Source: Thermoproteota archaeon
GTDB lineage: Archaea > Korarchaeota > Korarchaeia > Korarchaeales > Korarchaeaceae
DNA: 7,612 nucleotides
NCBI GenBank assembly: GCA_003661365.1
Contig: QMVZ01000078.1
Span: 1-7,612 of the forward strand
Direction of reading: 5' to 3'
A model generated the notes under the pieces. The model ran no database searches, was not told the origin of the DNA, and was given only the letters and a program-made list of their open reading frames with translations. Positions 1 to 5,869 of the stretch are shown here, in pieces (the first letter of the stretch is position 1; the number at the start of each line of letters is the position of its first letter). The translations under genes and the position numbers were made by a program.

Positions 1-273
1 AAACCTATTCCAAGTGACGAACTTTCTGACTCGGATATAGTTCTCCTTGAGATCCCCTGGAGCATTGGAAGAACCAGAGAAAAGGGAGGTCTAGAATTTG
101 TGAGGGCTTGGAGGGATGTATTTGCCTCCGTTGTTCAACATTACTTTTCCAACGGTTACTGGGCTGTAGAGTTCGTTAAATCTTCGGGAGAAAGAAGATG
201 TTTCCATGTGCTATGGAAGGCTGATCTTAAAGATATTTTGGAAGACAAACTTGTAGGAGATGTTTGGAATTGA
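1..273 (+). CDS. GNAT-superfamily acyltransferase, COG3375-like (C-terminal 90 aa; 5' end outside window)
   Basis: The frame is open from base 1 to a TGA at 271-273 and gives the last 90 residues of a longer protein. The visible part reads DIVLLEIPW, then an FVRAWRDVF helix, then a strand around GYWAVEFVK, and ends CFHVLWKADL. This resembles the C-terminal part of COG3375-type predicted GNAT acyltransferases, which share the pattern 'hEIP..., AWR...F...YF..GY...F'. The acyl-CoA binding part lies upstream and cannot be checked. The stop overlaps the start of the racemase/OSBS gene by 10 nt, so the two are co-translated. In bacteria (Geobacillus, Deinococcus) a GNAT N-succinyltransferase sits beside N-succinylamino acid racemase and feeds it N-succinyl-D-amino acids; that role is inferred here from context. 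The family call rests on remembered motif similarity, not a search. Confidence 0.68.
   Translation, partial: KPIPSDELSDSDIVLLEIPWSIGRTREKGGLEFVRAWRDVFASVVQHYFSNGYWAVEFVKSSGERRCFHVLWKADLKDILEDKLVGDVWN
256..260 (+). promoter_or_regulatory. Ribosome binding site (GGAGA) for the racemase/OSBS TTG start
   Basis: GGAGA lies 3 nt before the TTG at 264, inside the end of the GNAT gene. The ATG at 260-262 is in another frame, so this motif supports TTG 264 as the start. It indicates coupled translation of the two genes. Confidence 0.6.
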
Positions 274-1382
274 AGATAAGAAATATAGACCTTTATCTCG
301 TGAGAATGAAGTTAGTTAGTCCGTTTGAGACTAGTTTTGGAGTTGAGACCCATAGAGAAACGGTAATAGTTAGAATTGAAGAGGAAGGCGGAGAAGTAGG
401 TTGGGGAGAGTCTCCCATAATGGAAGGCCCTTGGTACAGCTATGAAACGAGCCAGACAGCTTGGCACGTCTTAAGGGACTTTGTTGCCCCTAAGCTGGTG
501 GGATCCGAGATTGATGGACCAAAAGATATGTGGAAAGGTGTGGGAAAGAGAGTTAGAGGGCATAACATAGCAAAAGCAGGGGTTGACAAGGCTCTTTGGG
601 ACCTTAAAGCAAAGCTGGAAGGGAAAAGCCTCTCTAGTCTATTGGGAGGCATTAGAGACAGGATACACTCAGGAATAAGCATAGGAATCAAGAAAAACAT
701 AGATGAATTGCTAAAGACCATTGAAAGAAGGTTGGAAGAGGGTTATAAGAGGATTAAACTGAAGATAAAGCCAGGCTGGGATGTGGAAGTAATAAGAAGG
801 GTTAGAAAAGAGTATCCAGATGTTCCCCTCCAAGTAGATGCAAATGCTGCATACACGCTTGATGATTACCTCTCTCTGAGGAAACTTGATCGGTTCGACT
901 TGCTTATGATAGAGCAGCCGTTAGATGAGGATGACCTTGCTGATCACTCCCAACTAGCTAGGAAGATCTCGACTCCAATCTGCTTAGATGAAAGCATAAA
1001 GACGATCTACGATGTGAAGGCTGCTTATCTTCTCGGAAGTTGTGAGATAATAAACCTAAAGCCCTCAAGGGTCGGTGGGATCACCAAGGGTTTGGAGATC
1101 CACGATTTATGCTTGAGTCTAGGAATTCCCATATGGATAGGAGGAATGTTAGAGACGGGTGTAGGAAGAGGTTTCTTAGTGTCCTTGGCCTCGCTTCCCG
1201 GGGTAAAGTTCCCTAACGATATATCCGCAAGTTCTAGGTACTTTAAGGAGGACATAGTAGAACCTGAGTGGAGCTTAAACCCTGATGGAACTATAAGCGT
1301 CCCCAGCGCACCAGGAATAGGGGTTGAGGTTAAGGAGGAATTGTTAGATAGGGTAACCGTTAGAAGAGAGAGAATTGGCTAA
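264..1382 (+). CDS. menC: N-succinylamino acid racemase / o-succinylbenzoate synthase (enolase superfamily)
   Basis: This is a complete 372-aa muconate-lactonizing subgroup enzyme of the enolase superfamily, of usual length for the NSAR/OSBS family. The N-terminal capping domain spans about residues 1-125, followed by the (beta/alpha)7-beta barrel. Visible catalytic features are the KLKIKPGW segment with the KxK pair (K165, K167), metal ligands D192 (VDAN), E217 (MIEQP) and D242 (LDES), and the opposing lysine K266 (NLKPSRVGG). GGMLETGVGRG at 293-303 and DISASSRYF at 319-327 are also typical of the family. Such enzymes racemise N-succinyl (N-acyl) amino acids and often also make o-succinylbenzoate for menaquinone. 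The overlapping GNAT gene favours the amino acid racemase role, and no other menaquinone gene is seen here. The start is TTG 264, preceded by GGAGA. The symbol menC is the usual label for the family, not proof of the menaquinone reaction. Confidence 0.9.
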   Translation: MELKIRNIDLYLVRMKLVSPFETSFGVETHRETVIVRIEEEGGEVGWGESPIMEGPWYSYETSQTAWHVLRDFVAPKLVGSEIDGPKDMWKGVGKRVRGHNIAKAGVDKALWDLKAKLEGKSLSSLLGGIRDRIHSGISIGIKKNIDELLKTIERRLEEGYKRIKLKIKPGWDVEVIRRVRKEYPDVPLQVDANAAYTLDDYLSLRKLDRFDLLMIEQPLDEDDLADHSQLARKISTPICLDESIKTIYDVKAAYLLGSCEIINLKPSRVGGITKGLEIHDLCLSLGIPIWIGGMLETGVGRGFLVSLASLPGVKFPNDISASSRYFKEDIVEPEWSLNPDGTISVPSAPGIGVEVKEELLDRVTVRRERIG

Positions 1383-1455
1383 GACGATGGAGCTCCTTGG
1401 TTCACGGATGTAGATTCTTTTTGCCACGATAAACTTCAAGCTATCTTCTATTAGT

Positions 1456-1484
1456 GTTAGAGGGTCGTTTAACCCCTATCTAAC
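1456..1484 (+). terminator. Imperfect hairpin after the racemase gene, possible terminator
   Basis: GTTAGAGGGT (1456-1465) pairs with ACCC (1472-1475) plus TCTAAC (1479-1484). This makes ten base pairs with a 3-nt bulge and a 6-nt loop. It covers the last codons of the opposing macrodomain gene and is followed on the plus strand by a T-rich stretch (TTTAGCACTTTTT). A T5 run at 1418-1422 is another possible stop signal. Archaea usually terminate at oligo-T without hairpins, so the role is uncertain. Confidence 0.35.
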
Positions 1485-2011
1485 TTTAGCACTTTTTCGA
1501 ATGCAGACATAAATTCCTTAAGTGCTTTTTCTCCCCATGCCACTAACATGATTTCTCTGAGCTCTGTCCCTTGGTCTATGTAGTTTGTTATTTCTGTAAG
1601 CATGGTTTGAACGGCTTCCTTAACGGAAAGCCCACCTACTCCCGCCCCCATGGCAGGAAAGGCTATGGATCTAGCACCAACCTCTTCTGCGGCCCTTAGA
1701 GCTGCCCTTGTAGCTAGAGAAACCGATTCCAAGGAGGCTTTTCCTGCAGGACGCTTAACTGTAGGGGCATGTATGACCCATTTTGCTGGAAGTCTTCCAG
1801 CGGAGGTAACTACTGCTTCACCTATCTCTATTGGAGCCATTTTCCTGGCTTCTTTCTCTATCTCTAAACCACCTTTTCTTTTGATGGCTCCAGCAACACC
1901 TCCACCCATCAAGAGATAGGAATTGGCTGGATTAACGATAGCATCTGCCCTTATTTCAGTTATGTCTCCCTCAAGAACCTTTATTTGAACTTTGCCATGT
2001 CTGAACGCCAT
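1469..2011 (-). CDS. Macrodomain (Appr-1''-p processing) protein, ADP-ribose binding
   Basis: This 180-aa protein is a single macrodomain with almost nothing added. In order it shows GDIT (15-18, adenine-contacting Asp16), the VNPANSYLLMGGGVAGAIKR block at 26-45 (phosphate-binding loop GGGVAGAI) and FPAMGAGVGG at 118-127 (second phosphate loop). It resembles the thermophile-type macrodomains with GVAGAI and RKGG motifs, such as Thermus TTHA0132. Macrodomains bind ADP-ribose and some remove ADP-ribose from proteins or hydrolyse ADP-ribose derivatives; which one applies here is unknown. ATG 2011 has no clear Shine-Dalgarno motif but lies 22 nt after a TATA-like box, so the mRNA is probably leaderless. 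It diverges from the transglutaminase-like gene and converges on the racemase gene. Confidence 0.93.
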   Translation of the reverse strand: MAFRHGKVQIKVLEGDITEIRADAIVNPANSYLLMGGGVAGAIKRKGGLEIEKEARKMAPIEIGEAVVTSAGRLPAKWVIHAPTVKRPAGKASLESVSLATRAALRAAEEVGARSIAFPAMGAGVGGLSVKEAVQTMLTEITNYIDQGTELREIMLVAWGEKALKEFMSAFEKVLKLDRG

Positions 2012-2033
2012 TTCAAGTATTCTTGATCTATTG

Positions 2034-2041
2034 ATAATAAA
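2034..2041 (-). promoter_or_regulatory. TATA-like box of the macrodomain gene
   Basis: Read on the minus strand, TTTATTAT ends 22 nt before the ATG at 2011. This puts the expected start site at or next to the start codon, consistent with a leaderless transcript. The inverted repeat 2042-2068 abuts it on the upstream (BRE) side. Confidence 0.6.
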
Positions 2042-2068
2042 GAAATCCTATTCCGGCGACAGGATTTC
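2042..2068. repeat. Perfect 8-bp inverted repeat, 11-nt spacer (candidate operator)
   Basis: GAAATCCT (2042-2049) and AGGATTTC (2061-2068) are exact reverse complements around an 11-nt G/C-rich spacer. The repeat lies directly upstream of the macrodomain TATA-like box, where TFB would contact DNA. A dimeric regulator could bind the half-sites, which are about two helical turns apart. A hairpin role is unlikely because the repeat is outside both predicted transcripts. Confidence 0.55.
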
Positions 2069-2072
2069 ACAA

Positions 2073-2088
2073 AATGAAATGTATTAAA
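2073..2088 (+). promoter_or_regulatory. BRE/TATA-like promoter of the transglutaminase-like gene
   Basis: AATGAAAT (2073-2080, BRE-like) is followed by GTATTAAA (2081-2088, TATA-like). The box centre is about 30 nt before the ATG at 2115, so the expected start site is within a few nt of the start codon. Confidence 0.55.
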
Positions 2089-2107
2089 GGCGCGTCTGTT
2101 AATACAT
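2079..2107. repeat. Perfect 9-bp inverted repeat over the transglutaminase-like promoter, 11-nt spacer
   Basis: ATGTATTAA (2079-2087) and TTAATACAT (2099-2107) are exact reverse complements separated by 11 nt. The left arm contains most of the TATA-like box, and the right arm ends 8 nt before the start codon. A protein bound here would block the pre-initiation complex. The spacer length equals that of the repeat at 2042-2068, but the half-site sequence differs. Confidence 0.6.
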
Positions 2108-2114
2108 CAAAAGG

Positions 2115-3425
2115 ATGTTAAAGGGCATCAAGTGCAAAAAACTAGCACTTTTTGTAGGCTTATTGACAACGCTTCTTTTAATTGGAGCTAGCTTTTACCT
2201 AAGGTCTGCAGATAGAGCTAGGTGTACTTCAGCCCCGGACCTTAGATACGTTAACATCACTTTGATTGCTCATCTTTTCAGCAATAGAGATATTGACCAG
2301 TCCTTTGACATTTACTTCCCGATACCTCCTGACACAGAGAATCAAAAAGTGATCTCCCTCAGCTTTAGTACAAGTCCTGATGAGATGCTCGAAGATGAAT
2401 GGAACCAGAGCATTGCGAGATTCAAAATCTCTTCCATGAAAGAGGGTGAAATCAAACAGATAAGCATGTCTTGTATAGTAAGGCTTATTTCAATTGAATA
2501 TAACGTGGATCCAGACGAGATTGGATCCTTAGAGGAAATTCCAGAGGAAATAAGGCTCCTTTATACCAGAGATGAGGGAATGTATAAAATTAGCGATCCT
2601 GTCGTTGTTTCTGCAGTCAACGATGCTATTAGAGGCGAGCAGAAAGTTTACGACATAGTAATACGCTCTCACGACTACGTTATTGAGAGGCTTAGCTATA
2701 AGCTGGATCCAAGGTGGGATGACGCTCCAACGACCCTAAGTAAAGGGGAAGGATCCTGTTCAGAATACGTGTTTGCCTTCATCGCCCTTTGCAGAGCAGC
2801 TGGTGTGCCATCGAGGTTTGTTGGAGGTACTGTAATAGATCCTGCCCTCGCTGGTACGATGCTCAGGGCAGAACTTACTGACTACACTTTCCACAGGTGG
2901 GCGGAGGTCTACATTCCAAACTACGGCTGGCTTCCAGTAGATGTGACATACGACGATGGACCTGATCCCAGGGAGTTCCTGTTTTCGTTGCCAGATACGT
3001 TCTTTGCTTTTGTAAGGAGAGGAGGGTATTCCAAGTACTTGGGTTGGAGTTATTTACCGTCTCTCAATCCGAAGGTGGATGGTGTTTTGCTAAGGTCAAG
3101 AGCTTTGTGGACTCCTATACTAGAGGCACAAGAAGCGCTTTCATGCGTACATATAGCTGAGAAGATCCTCTTTCAGTCAGATAAAGTTGCAAATATCTCA
3201 CGTGTCGGAGAAATCAGAGAGCTTATAGATAAATCGTTGAAAGAATTGGATAAAGGAGAGTTTTCTAGCGCTCTTTTCTATGGTCGAAAAGCTTTGTCGA
3301 TGGCCAGGGATCTAGAAGGAAGCACAGAAAAGGATAATACCCTACTAACTGGATTTCTTTTAATTCTCTTCTCGATTTTAACTGTGTCACTGATATCAAA
3401 ACTTAGAAAGGCCCATATTAGGTAA
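2115..3425 (+). CDS. Membrane-anchored transglutaminase-like (papain-fold) protein
   Basis: This 436-aa protein has a hydrophobic helix at about residues 10-29, a long external region, and a second helix at about 411-429 followed by a basic tail (KLRKAHIR). That suggests two membrane anchors with the middle part outside the cell. The transglutaminase-like core spans about 175-285. Its catalytic Cys is C215 (GSCSEYV, after a helix start typical of the fold), His is H260 (FHRWAEVY) and Asp is D276 (LPVDVTYD), so the triad is complete. Residues 40-130 look like a beta-rich domain, and 333-405 are helical and form a possible stalk. In archaea such proteins are usually assumed to be peptidases or amidases rather than crosslinkers; the substrate is unknown. 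The ATG at 2115 has AAAAGG directly in front and a promoter about 30 nt upstream. The gene diverges from the macrodomain gene and ends 8 nt inside the thioesterase gene. Confidence 0.87.
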   Translation: MLKGIKCKKLALFVGLLTTLLLIGASFYLRSADRARCTSAPDLRYVNITLIAHLFSNRDIDQSFDIYFPIPPDTENQKVISLSFSTSPDEMLEDEWNQSIARFKISSMKEGEIKQISMSCIVRLISIEYNVDPDEIGSLEEIPEEIRLLYTRDEGMYKISDPVVVSAVNDAIRGEQKVYDIVIRSHDYVIERLSYKLDPRWDDAPTTLSKGEGSCSEYVFAFIALCRAAGVPSRFVGGTVIDPALAGTMLRAELTDYTFHRWAEVYIPNYGWLPVDVTYDDGPDPREFLFSLPDTFFAFVRRGGYSKYLGWSYLPSLNPKVDGVLLRSRALWTPILEAQEALSCVHIAEKILFQSDKVANISRVGEIRELIDKSLKELDKGEFSSALFYGRKALSMARDLEGSTEKDNTLLTGFLLILFSILTVSLISKLRKAHIR

Positions 3426-3816
3426 TACTTCCCCTTACTTTGTCTAAAAAGCGTTCTAAATTAACTATGTACCTCTCGTGCTTTCCCTCACCTATTTTAT
3501 TCCCTTTCCAAAAGGCTTCCACCTTAAAAATGAGTTTTCTTCCCTCTACCGCTGTTAACTCTGATATCACGATTATTTCATGACCCACAGGAGCTGGGCT
3601 GAGATGTCTCACGTCAACGCGAGTTCCAACCGTTGTGTAGCCTTCTGGAAGATATGGTTGAACTAGATCCCTTGACATTGCCTCCATAAAAGCGATCATT
3701 GAGGGGGTGGAAAGAACTTTCACATCCCCGCTGCCAACAGATTTTGCTGAGTGTTCTTCTCTTATCATAAATTGGGCCTTTTTTCTAATACCTGTCTTCA
3801 AATCTACTTCTGTCAT
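3418..3816 (-). CDS. FlK-like hotdog-fold acyl-CoA thioesterase
   Basis: This 132-aa single hotdog-domain protein has the usual length for the fluoroacetyl-CoA thioesterase-like family. The FlK catalytic residues Thr42, Glu50 and His76 have counterparts at T37 (STPSM), E45 (AFMEAM) and H71 (VRHLSPAPVG), with identical spacing. GKHERYIVNLERF near the C-terminus (111-123) is also typical. It probably hydrolyses a short acyl-CoA in the cytoplasm as a dimer. Fluoroacetyl-CoA is unlikely as the natural substrate and the true one cannot be read from sequence. ATG 3816 lies 24 nt after a TATA-like box, suggesting a leaderless mRNA. An upstream in-frame ATG is blocked by a TAG two codons later. The final codons overlap the end of the transglutaminase-like gene by 8 nt. 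Confidence 0.85.
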   Translation of the reverse strand: MTEVDLKTGIRKKAQFMIREEHSAKSVGSGDVKVLSTPSMIAFMEAMSRDLVQPYLPEGYTTVGTRVDVRHLSPAPVGHEIIVISELTAVEGRKLIFKVEAFWKGNKIGEGKHERYIVNLERFLDKVRGSIT

Positions 3817-3840
3817 ACCCTATTTCATGGCATGGCTTAG

Positions 3841-3848
3841 AAAATAAA
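3841..3848 (-). promoter_or_regulatory. TATA-like box of the thioesterase gene
   Basis: On the minus strand TTTATTTT ends 24 nt before ATG 3816, the spacing expected for a leaderless archaeal transcript. Confidence 0.6.
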
Positions 3849-4155
3849 CAATTCTAGTAAGATTAGTCCATCATGATTGAATCAGCCTAGGGGTATTTCC
3901 AGTCCAAAAGGATCAGAAATGCAATTATCTTTGTTTTAAATATTTGAACGAAAATGAGAGCCATATCTGAATTCTCTTCAGGTCAAGCTAATTTGAACTC
4001 GTTTGATTTGAAACCCATGTTATAGTTTCCTCATTTTCACATGTCGCACTCCCCAATGAAAAAGATTCCTTATTAGAAATTTATTCGGTATAAAAAAATA
4101 TGTGAACAAAAGTGGATTGAACTGGTTAAGCTATACTTCCAATGCAACAAAAGAA
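3849..4155. other. A/T-rich intergenic region between divergent units, with repeated TGAAC motifs
   Basis: No convincing gene or RNA gene is seen here. TGAAC occurs at 3945-3949, 3994-3998, 4103-4107 and 4118-4122, all on the plus strand. A fifth copy lies at 4183-4187 and an inverted copy at 4198-4202 near the start of the longin-like gene. Three of the four copies in this stretch, and the fifth, extend to TTGAAC. Additional TATA-like stretches occur at 3934-3943 (TTTTAAATAT) and 4088-4096 (GTATAAAAA); the latter could be a distal promoter giving a leader of about 75 nt for the longin operon. CTGAA/TTCAG at 3968-3982 is a weak hairpin. The length of the spacer suggests regulated divergent promoters, but this is inference. 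Confidence 0.4.
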
Positions 4156-4163
4156 TTAAATTA
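4156..4163 (+). promoter_or_regulatory. Proximal TATA-like box of the longin-membrane-GTPase operon
   Basis: TTAAATTA, preceded by an A-rich BRE-like stretch (CAACAAAAG), has its centre about 32 nt before TTG 4192. Transcription would begin only a few nt before the start codon. No Shine-Dalgarno motif is seen, in keeping with a near-leaderless first gene. Confidence 0.5.
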
Positions 4164-4182
4164 CAAGAACACCAATAAACAT

Positions 4183-4202
4183 TGAACATCATTGCCTGTT
4201 CA
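4183..4202. repeat. 6-bp inverted repeat spanning the TTG start of the longin-like gene
   Basis: TGAACA (4183-4188) and TGTTCA (4197-4202) are exact reverse complements 8 nt apart, flanking the TTG at 4192. The arms match the TGAAC motif repeated upstream. This could be an operator or a chance short palindrome. Confidence 0.3.
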
Positions 4203-5106
4203 TGATATCCTTGTGATCGATAGAAACGCTGGCGTCGTACTATTCCGACGCAACTATGGATCATTCACAAACTCACAGATGACAGCAACAGCAGGCATCC
4301 TTAGCATGATAATGCCGCTGGTAGAGGAGATTGGAAAGACTAGTTCTGGTTATTTTTCCGTAGGTCGGGATTTCATATCTTTTTACAATTCAGGTGACTT
4401 CCTGTTTGTTATTTATGCTGAAAGAGAGCTCGACCCGGCTCTTGCAGAGAAGGTAAGTGAAGAACTTGCCACCGTATTCCAGAGGAAGTTTGGAGAAGGA
4501 CCACAGTCGCTTAGCGCTGAGATATCAAAAGAATTCCAGCATGAAGTAGACAGGATTGTGTTAGGAACTATTGGATTAGGGGAATTCGCTAGATTAGACC
4601 TTGCAAAAGTCTCCGGAGTCAATTTTGTTGGTTTCTATGATGAAAGGGAGAACAGATGGCACACTAAGGGCAATATACCTCCAAAGAAGACCATTAAGTT
4701 CTGTGAAGATCTTAAGGATAAATTCGGAGATAAGGTTAAGGCCATGGCAGAAAGCGGAGCCATCATGAAAATTAAGAGTTCATTGGGACCTGTCATTTTA
4801 GCTCCTATAGGTTCTGAGGGAATTGTTTTTCTAGGTATTAGGGAAGAAGGGGTTGACATACAATCCGTGATTCAAAAGATAGAGAGATTGAGGACTCTTG
4901 GAGAACTAAGATCGGCTACTGATGCTGTTTCTTATGTTCCAAGCTCTATAGAGCCGGAGTATAGGGCTCTCCTCAGAGTATATTCCTTGCTTTATTCCGA
5001 ACCTGAAAAGAGCCTTCAAAAGGATATAGACGCCCTGAGGAGGCAGGGATATACACTTGAAATGGCTTTAAGGAAGCTTAAGCAAACTGTAAAAGAACTG
5101 ATGTAG
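4192..5106 (+). CDS. Longin/roadblock-like protein, putative partner of the operon's small GTPase
   Basis: This is a 304-aa soluble protein. Residues 4-120 fit a longin-type alpha/beta domain: a beta hairpin (DILVIDRNAGVVLFRRNYG), an amphipathic helix (about 30-48), strands around GYFSVGRDFISFYNSGDFLFVIYAE (53-77), and a helix (82-100). Residues about 125-238 repeat a similar order (strand GVNFVGFYDE, helix 163-178, strands around IMKIKSSLGPVILAPIG and GIVFLGIREE, helix 222-235), so a second roadblock/longin-like unit is plausible. Residues 250-304 are helical and charged. In known systems, longin and roadblock domains bind or regulate small GTPases (MglB with MglA; TRAPP and Ragulator in eukaryotes). 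The third gene of this operon encodes a Rab-like GTPase, which supports the same role here. The start must be TTG 4192 or later because an in-frame TGA lies at 4183-4185. The domain call comes from predicted structure pattern, not a match to a named protein. Confidence 0.6.
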   Translation: MPVHDILVIDRNAGVVLFRRNYGSFTNSQMTATAGILSMIMPLVEEIGKTSSGYFSVGRDFISFYNSGDFLFVIYAERELDPALAEKVSEELATVFQRKFGEGPQSLSAEISKEFQHEVDRIVLGTIGLGEFARLDLAKVSGVNFVGFYDERENRWHTKGNIPPKKTIKFCEDLKDKFGDKVKAMAESGAIMKIKSSLGPVILAPIGSEGIVFLGIREEGVDIQSVIQKIERLRTLGELRSATDAVSYVPSSIEPEYRALLRVYSLLYSEPEKSLQKDIDALRRQGYTLEMALRKLKQTVKELM

Positions 5107-5111
5107 GTGGT
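5105..5111 (+). promoter_or_regulatory. Ribosome binding site (AGGTGGT) for the membrane-protein gene
   Basis: AGGTGGT overlaps the stop codon of the longin-like gene and lies 5 nt before TTG 5117. The GTG at 5109 is out of frame, so the motif supports TTG 5117 and translational coupling. Confidence 0.5.
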
Positions 5112-5116
5112 GCCTC

Positions 5117-5869
5117 TTGGAGAGACCTTCGCTATCCTCCAGTGAGATTTTCCTCCTCAGCTTTTTTTCTCTCGCCCTCTCTGCTATCCAATTTTTTCTA
5201 ATCACAAGGGGACTTAGGCTCATTCAAGTTATCTTGTTCATAGCGTTATCCGTCTTTGGCTCTATCTTTTGGCTTTCGGCAGCTACCTTACACTCTAGCG
5301 GATCCACAGCAAGAGTCATGTCGCTTTCCATAGCAATATTTGTCCTTTTCTCAGGAGTCGTCCAGAAGGCCTTTTACTTCCTGCCTCCAAACTTCAGGCT
5401 ATATCAGATCTCCGCTTTAGCAAATCTAGTGGGTTACATGACCTTGTTGTATGGGATCTCAAAGATGATATCCGTTAGATGGTTCGCTGCCACTGGAAGA
5501 AAGTCTGTTAAGGTTGTACTTTTGTTCTTGCCCCTCTTTATGTTATACTTGGCTCAACAATCCCCGATCCTCCTGAGTTACATGGCTTTTGACTTAATCT
5601 GCTTTTTCCTCGCTAGCATCAGCGTTCTTTTATTCCCCAAAGGACTTCCAAACGATGTTTTGGCCTCTATTCAGATTGCGGCCTTGCCTTTGATGATTTC
5701 AGATTTCATAAGATATAGTGAGAAGACATTCGCCCTATTTGCCTTCTTTAAGCCATTTGAAGAGATCACAGCCTCCTTCTCCTTCATACTTCTCACTTTC
5801 CTTGCCTTGTTATACTTCAAGAAGGTGAGAGGGCTTAGGGAGGTTATAGAGCTTGCCGAAACTGGCTGA
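5117..5869 (+). CDS. Multi-pass membrane protein (7-8 helices) of the GTPase operon, unknown function
   Basis: I do not recognise this 250-aa protein. It is very hydrophobic, with helices at about residues 10-30, 34-56, 67-88, 95-118, 131-147, 151-172, 178-199 and 215-234, giving seven or eight membrane spans. Loops are short, the longest being around 119-130 (SVRWFAATGRKS). The C-terminal tail KKVRGLREVIELAETG is basic then acidic and probably cytoplasmic. No transporter, kinase or peptidase motif is visible. It starts at TTG 5117, 10 nt after the longin-like gene, and overlaps the GTPase gene by 17 nt. It is therefore made together with them and may recruit the GTPase or longin protein to the membrane, or act as a sensor upstream of it. 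Likeness to seven-helix receptors would be only in helix count. The function is inferred from context alone. Confidence 0.8.
   Translation: MERPSLSSSEIFLLSFFSLALSAIQFFLITRGLRLIQVILFIALSVFGSIFWLSAATLHSSGSTARVMSLSIAIFVLFSGVVQKAFYFLPPNFRLYQISALANLVGYMTLLYGISKMISVRWFAATGRKSVKVVLLFLPLFMLYLAQQSPILLSYMAFDLICFFLASISVLLFPKGLPNDVLASIQIAALPLMISDFIRYSEKTFALFAFFKPFEEITASFSFILLTFLALLYFKKVRGLREVIELAETG
5838..5844 (+). promoter_or_regulatory. Strong ribosome binding site (GGGAGGT) for the GTPase gene
   Basis: GGGAGGT lies 8 nt before TTG 5853, inside the coding region of the membrane protein. It is the best Shine-Dalgarno motif in the window. It fixes the GTPase start and shows that the N-terminal extension belongs to the protein. 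Confidence 0.75.

Noticed and set aside
440..721. 93-aa open frame on the minus strand inside the racemase gene
   Set aside because: It lies opposite strongly conserved enolase-superfamily sequence and has no promoter or recognisable protein features.
1025..1255. 76-aa open frame on the minus strand inside the racemase gene
   Set aside because: Shadow of the conserved barrel region on the other strand.
1650..1919. 89-aa open frame on the plus strand inside the macrodomain gene
   Set aside because: Opposite to the conserved ADP-ribose-binding motifs; low-complexity Ala/Ser composition typical of a shadow frame.
3954..4025. 23-codon open frame starting at ATG 3954 after a TATA-like stretch
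   Set aside because: The TATA-like box is too close for the ATG to be in the transcript, there is no Shine-Dalgarno motif, and the peptide shows no feature.
3849..4191. Possible tRNA, C/D-box RNA or CRISPR repeats in the long spacer
   Set aside because: No cloverleaf, no proper C/D box pair and no regularly spaced repeats could be found by eye.
4073..4264. 63-aa open frame on the minus strand across the intergenic region and longin gene start
   Set aside because: Cys/Ser/Tyr-rich odd composition, overlaps the operon promoter and start, no promoter of its own.
4413..4859. Minus-strand open frames (4413-4622, 4635-4859) inside the longin-like gene
   Set aside because: Shadow frames with no homology or signals.
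5117..5869. Interpretation of the membrane protein as a GPCR-like receptor for the GTPase
   Set aside because: Only the approximate helix count supports it; no conserved receptor motif is visible and eight helices are as likely as seven.
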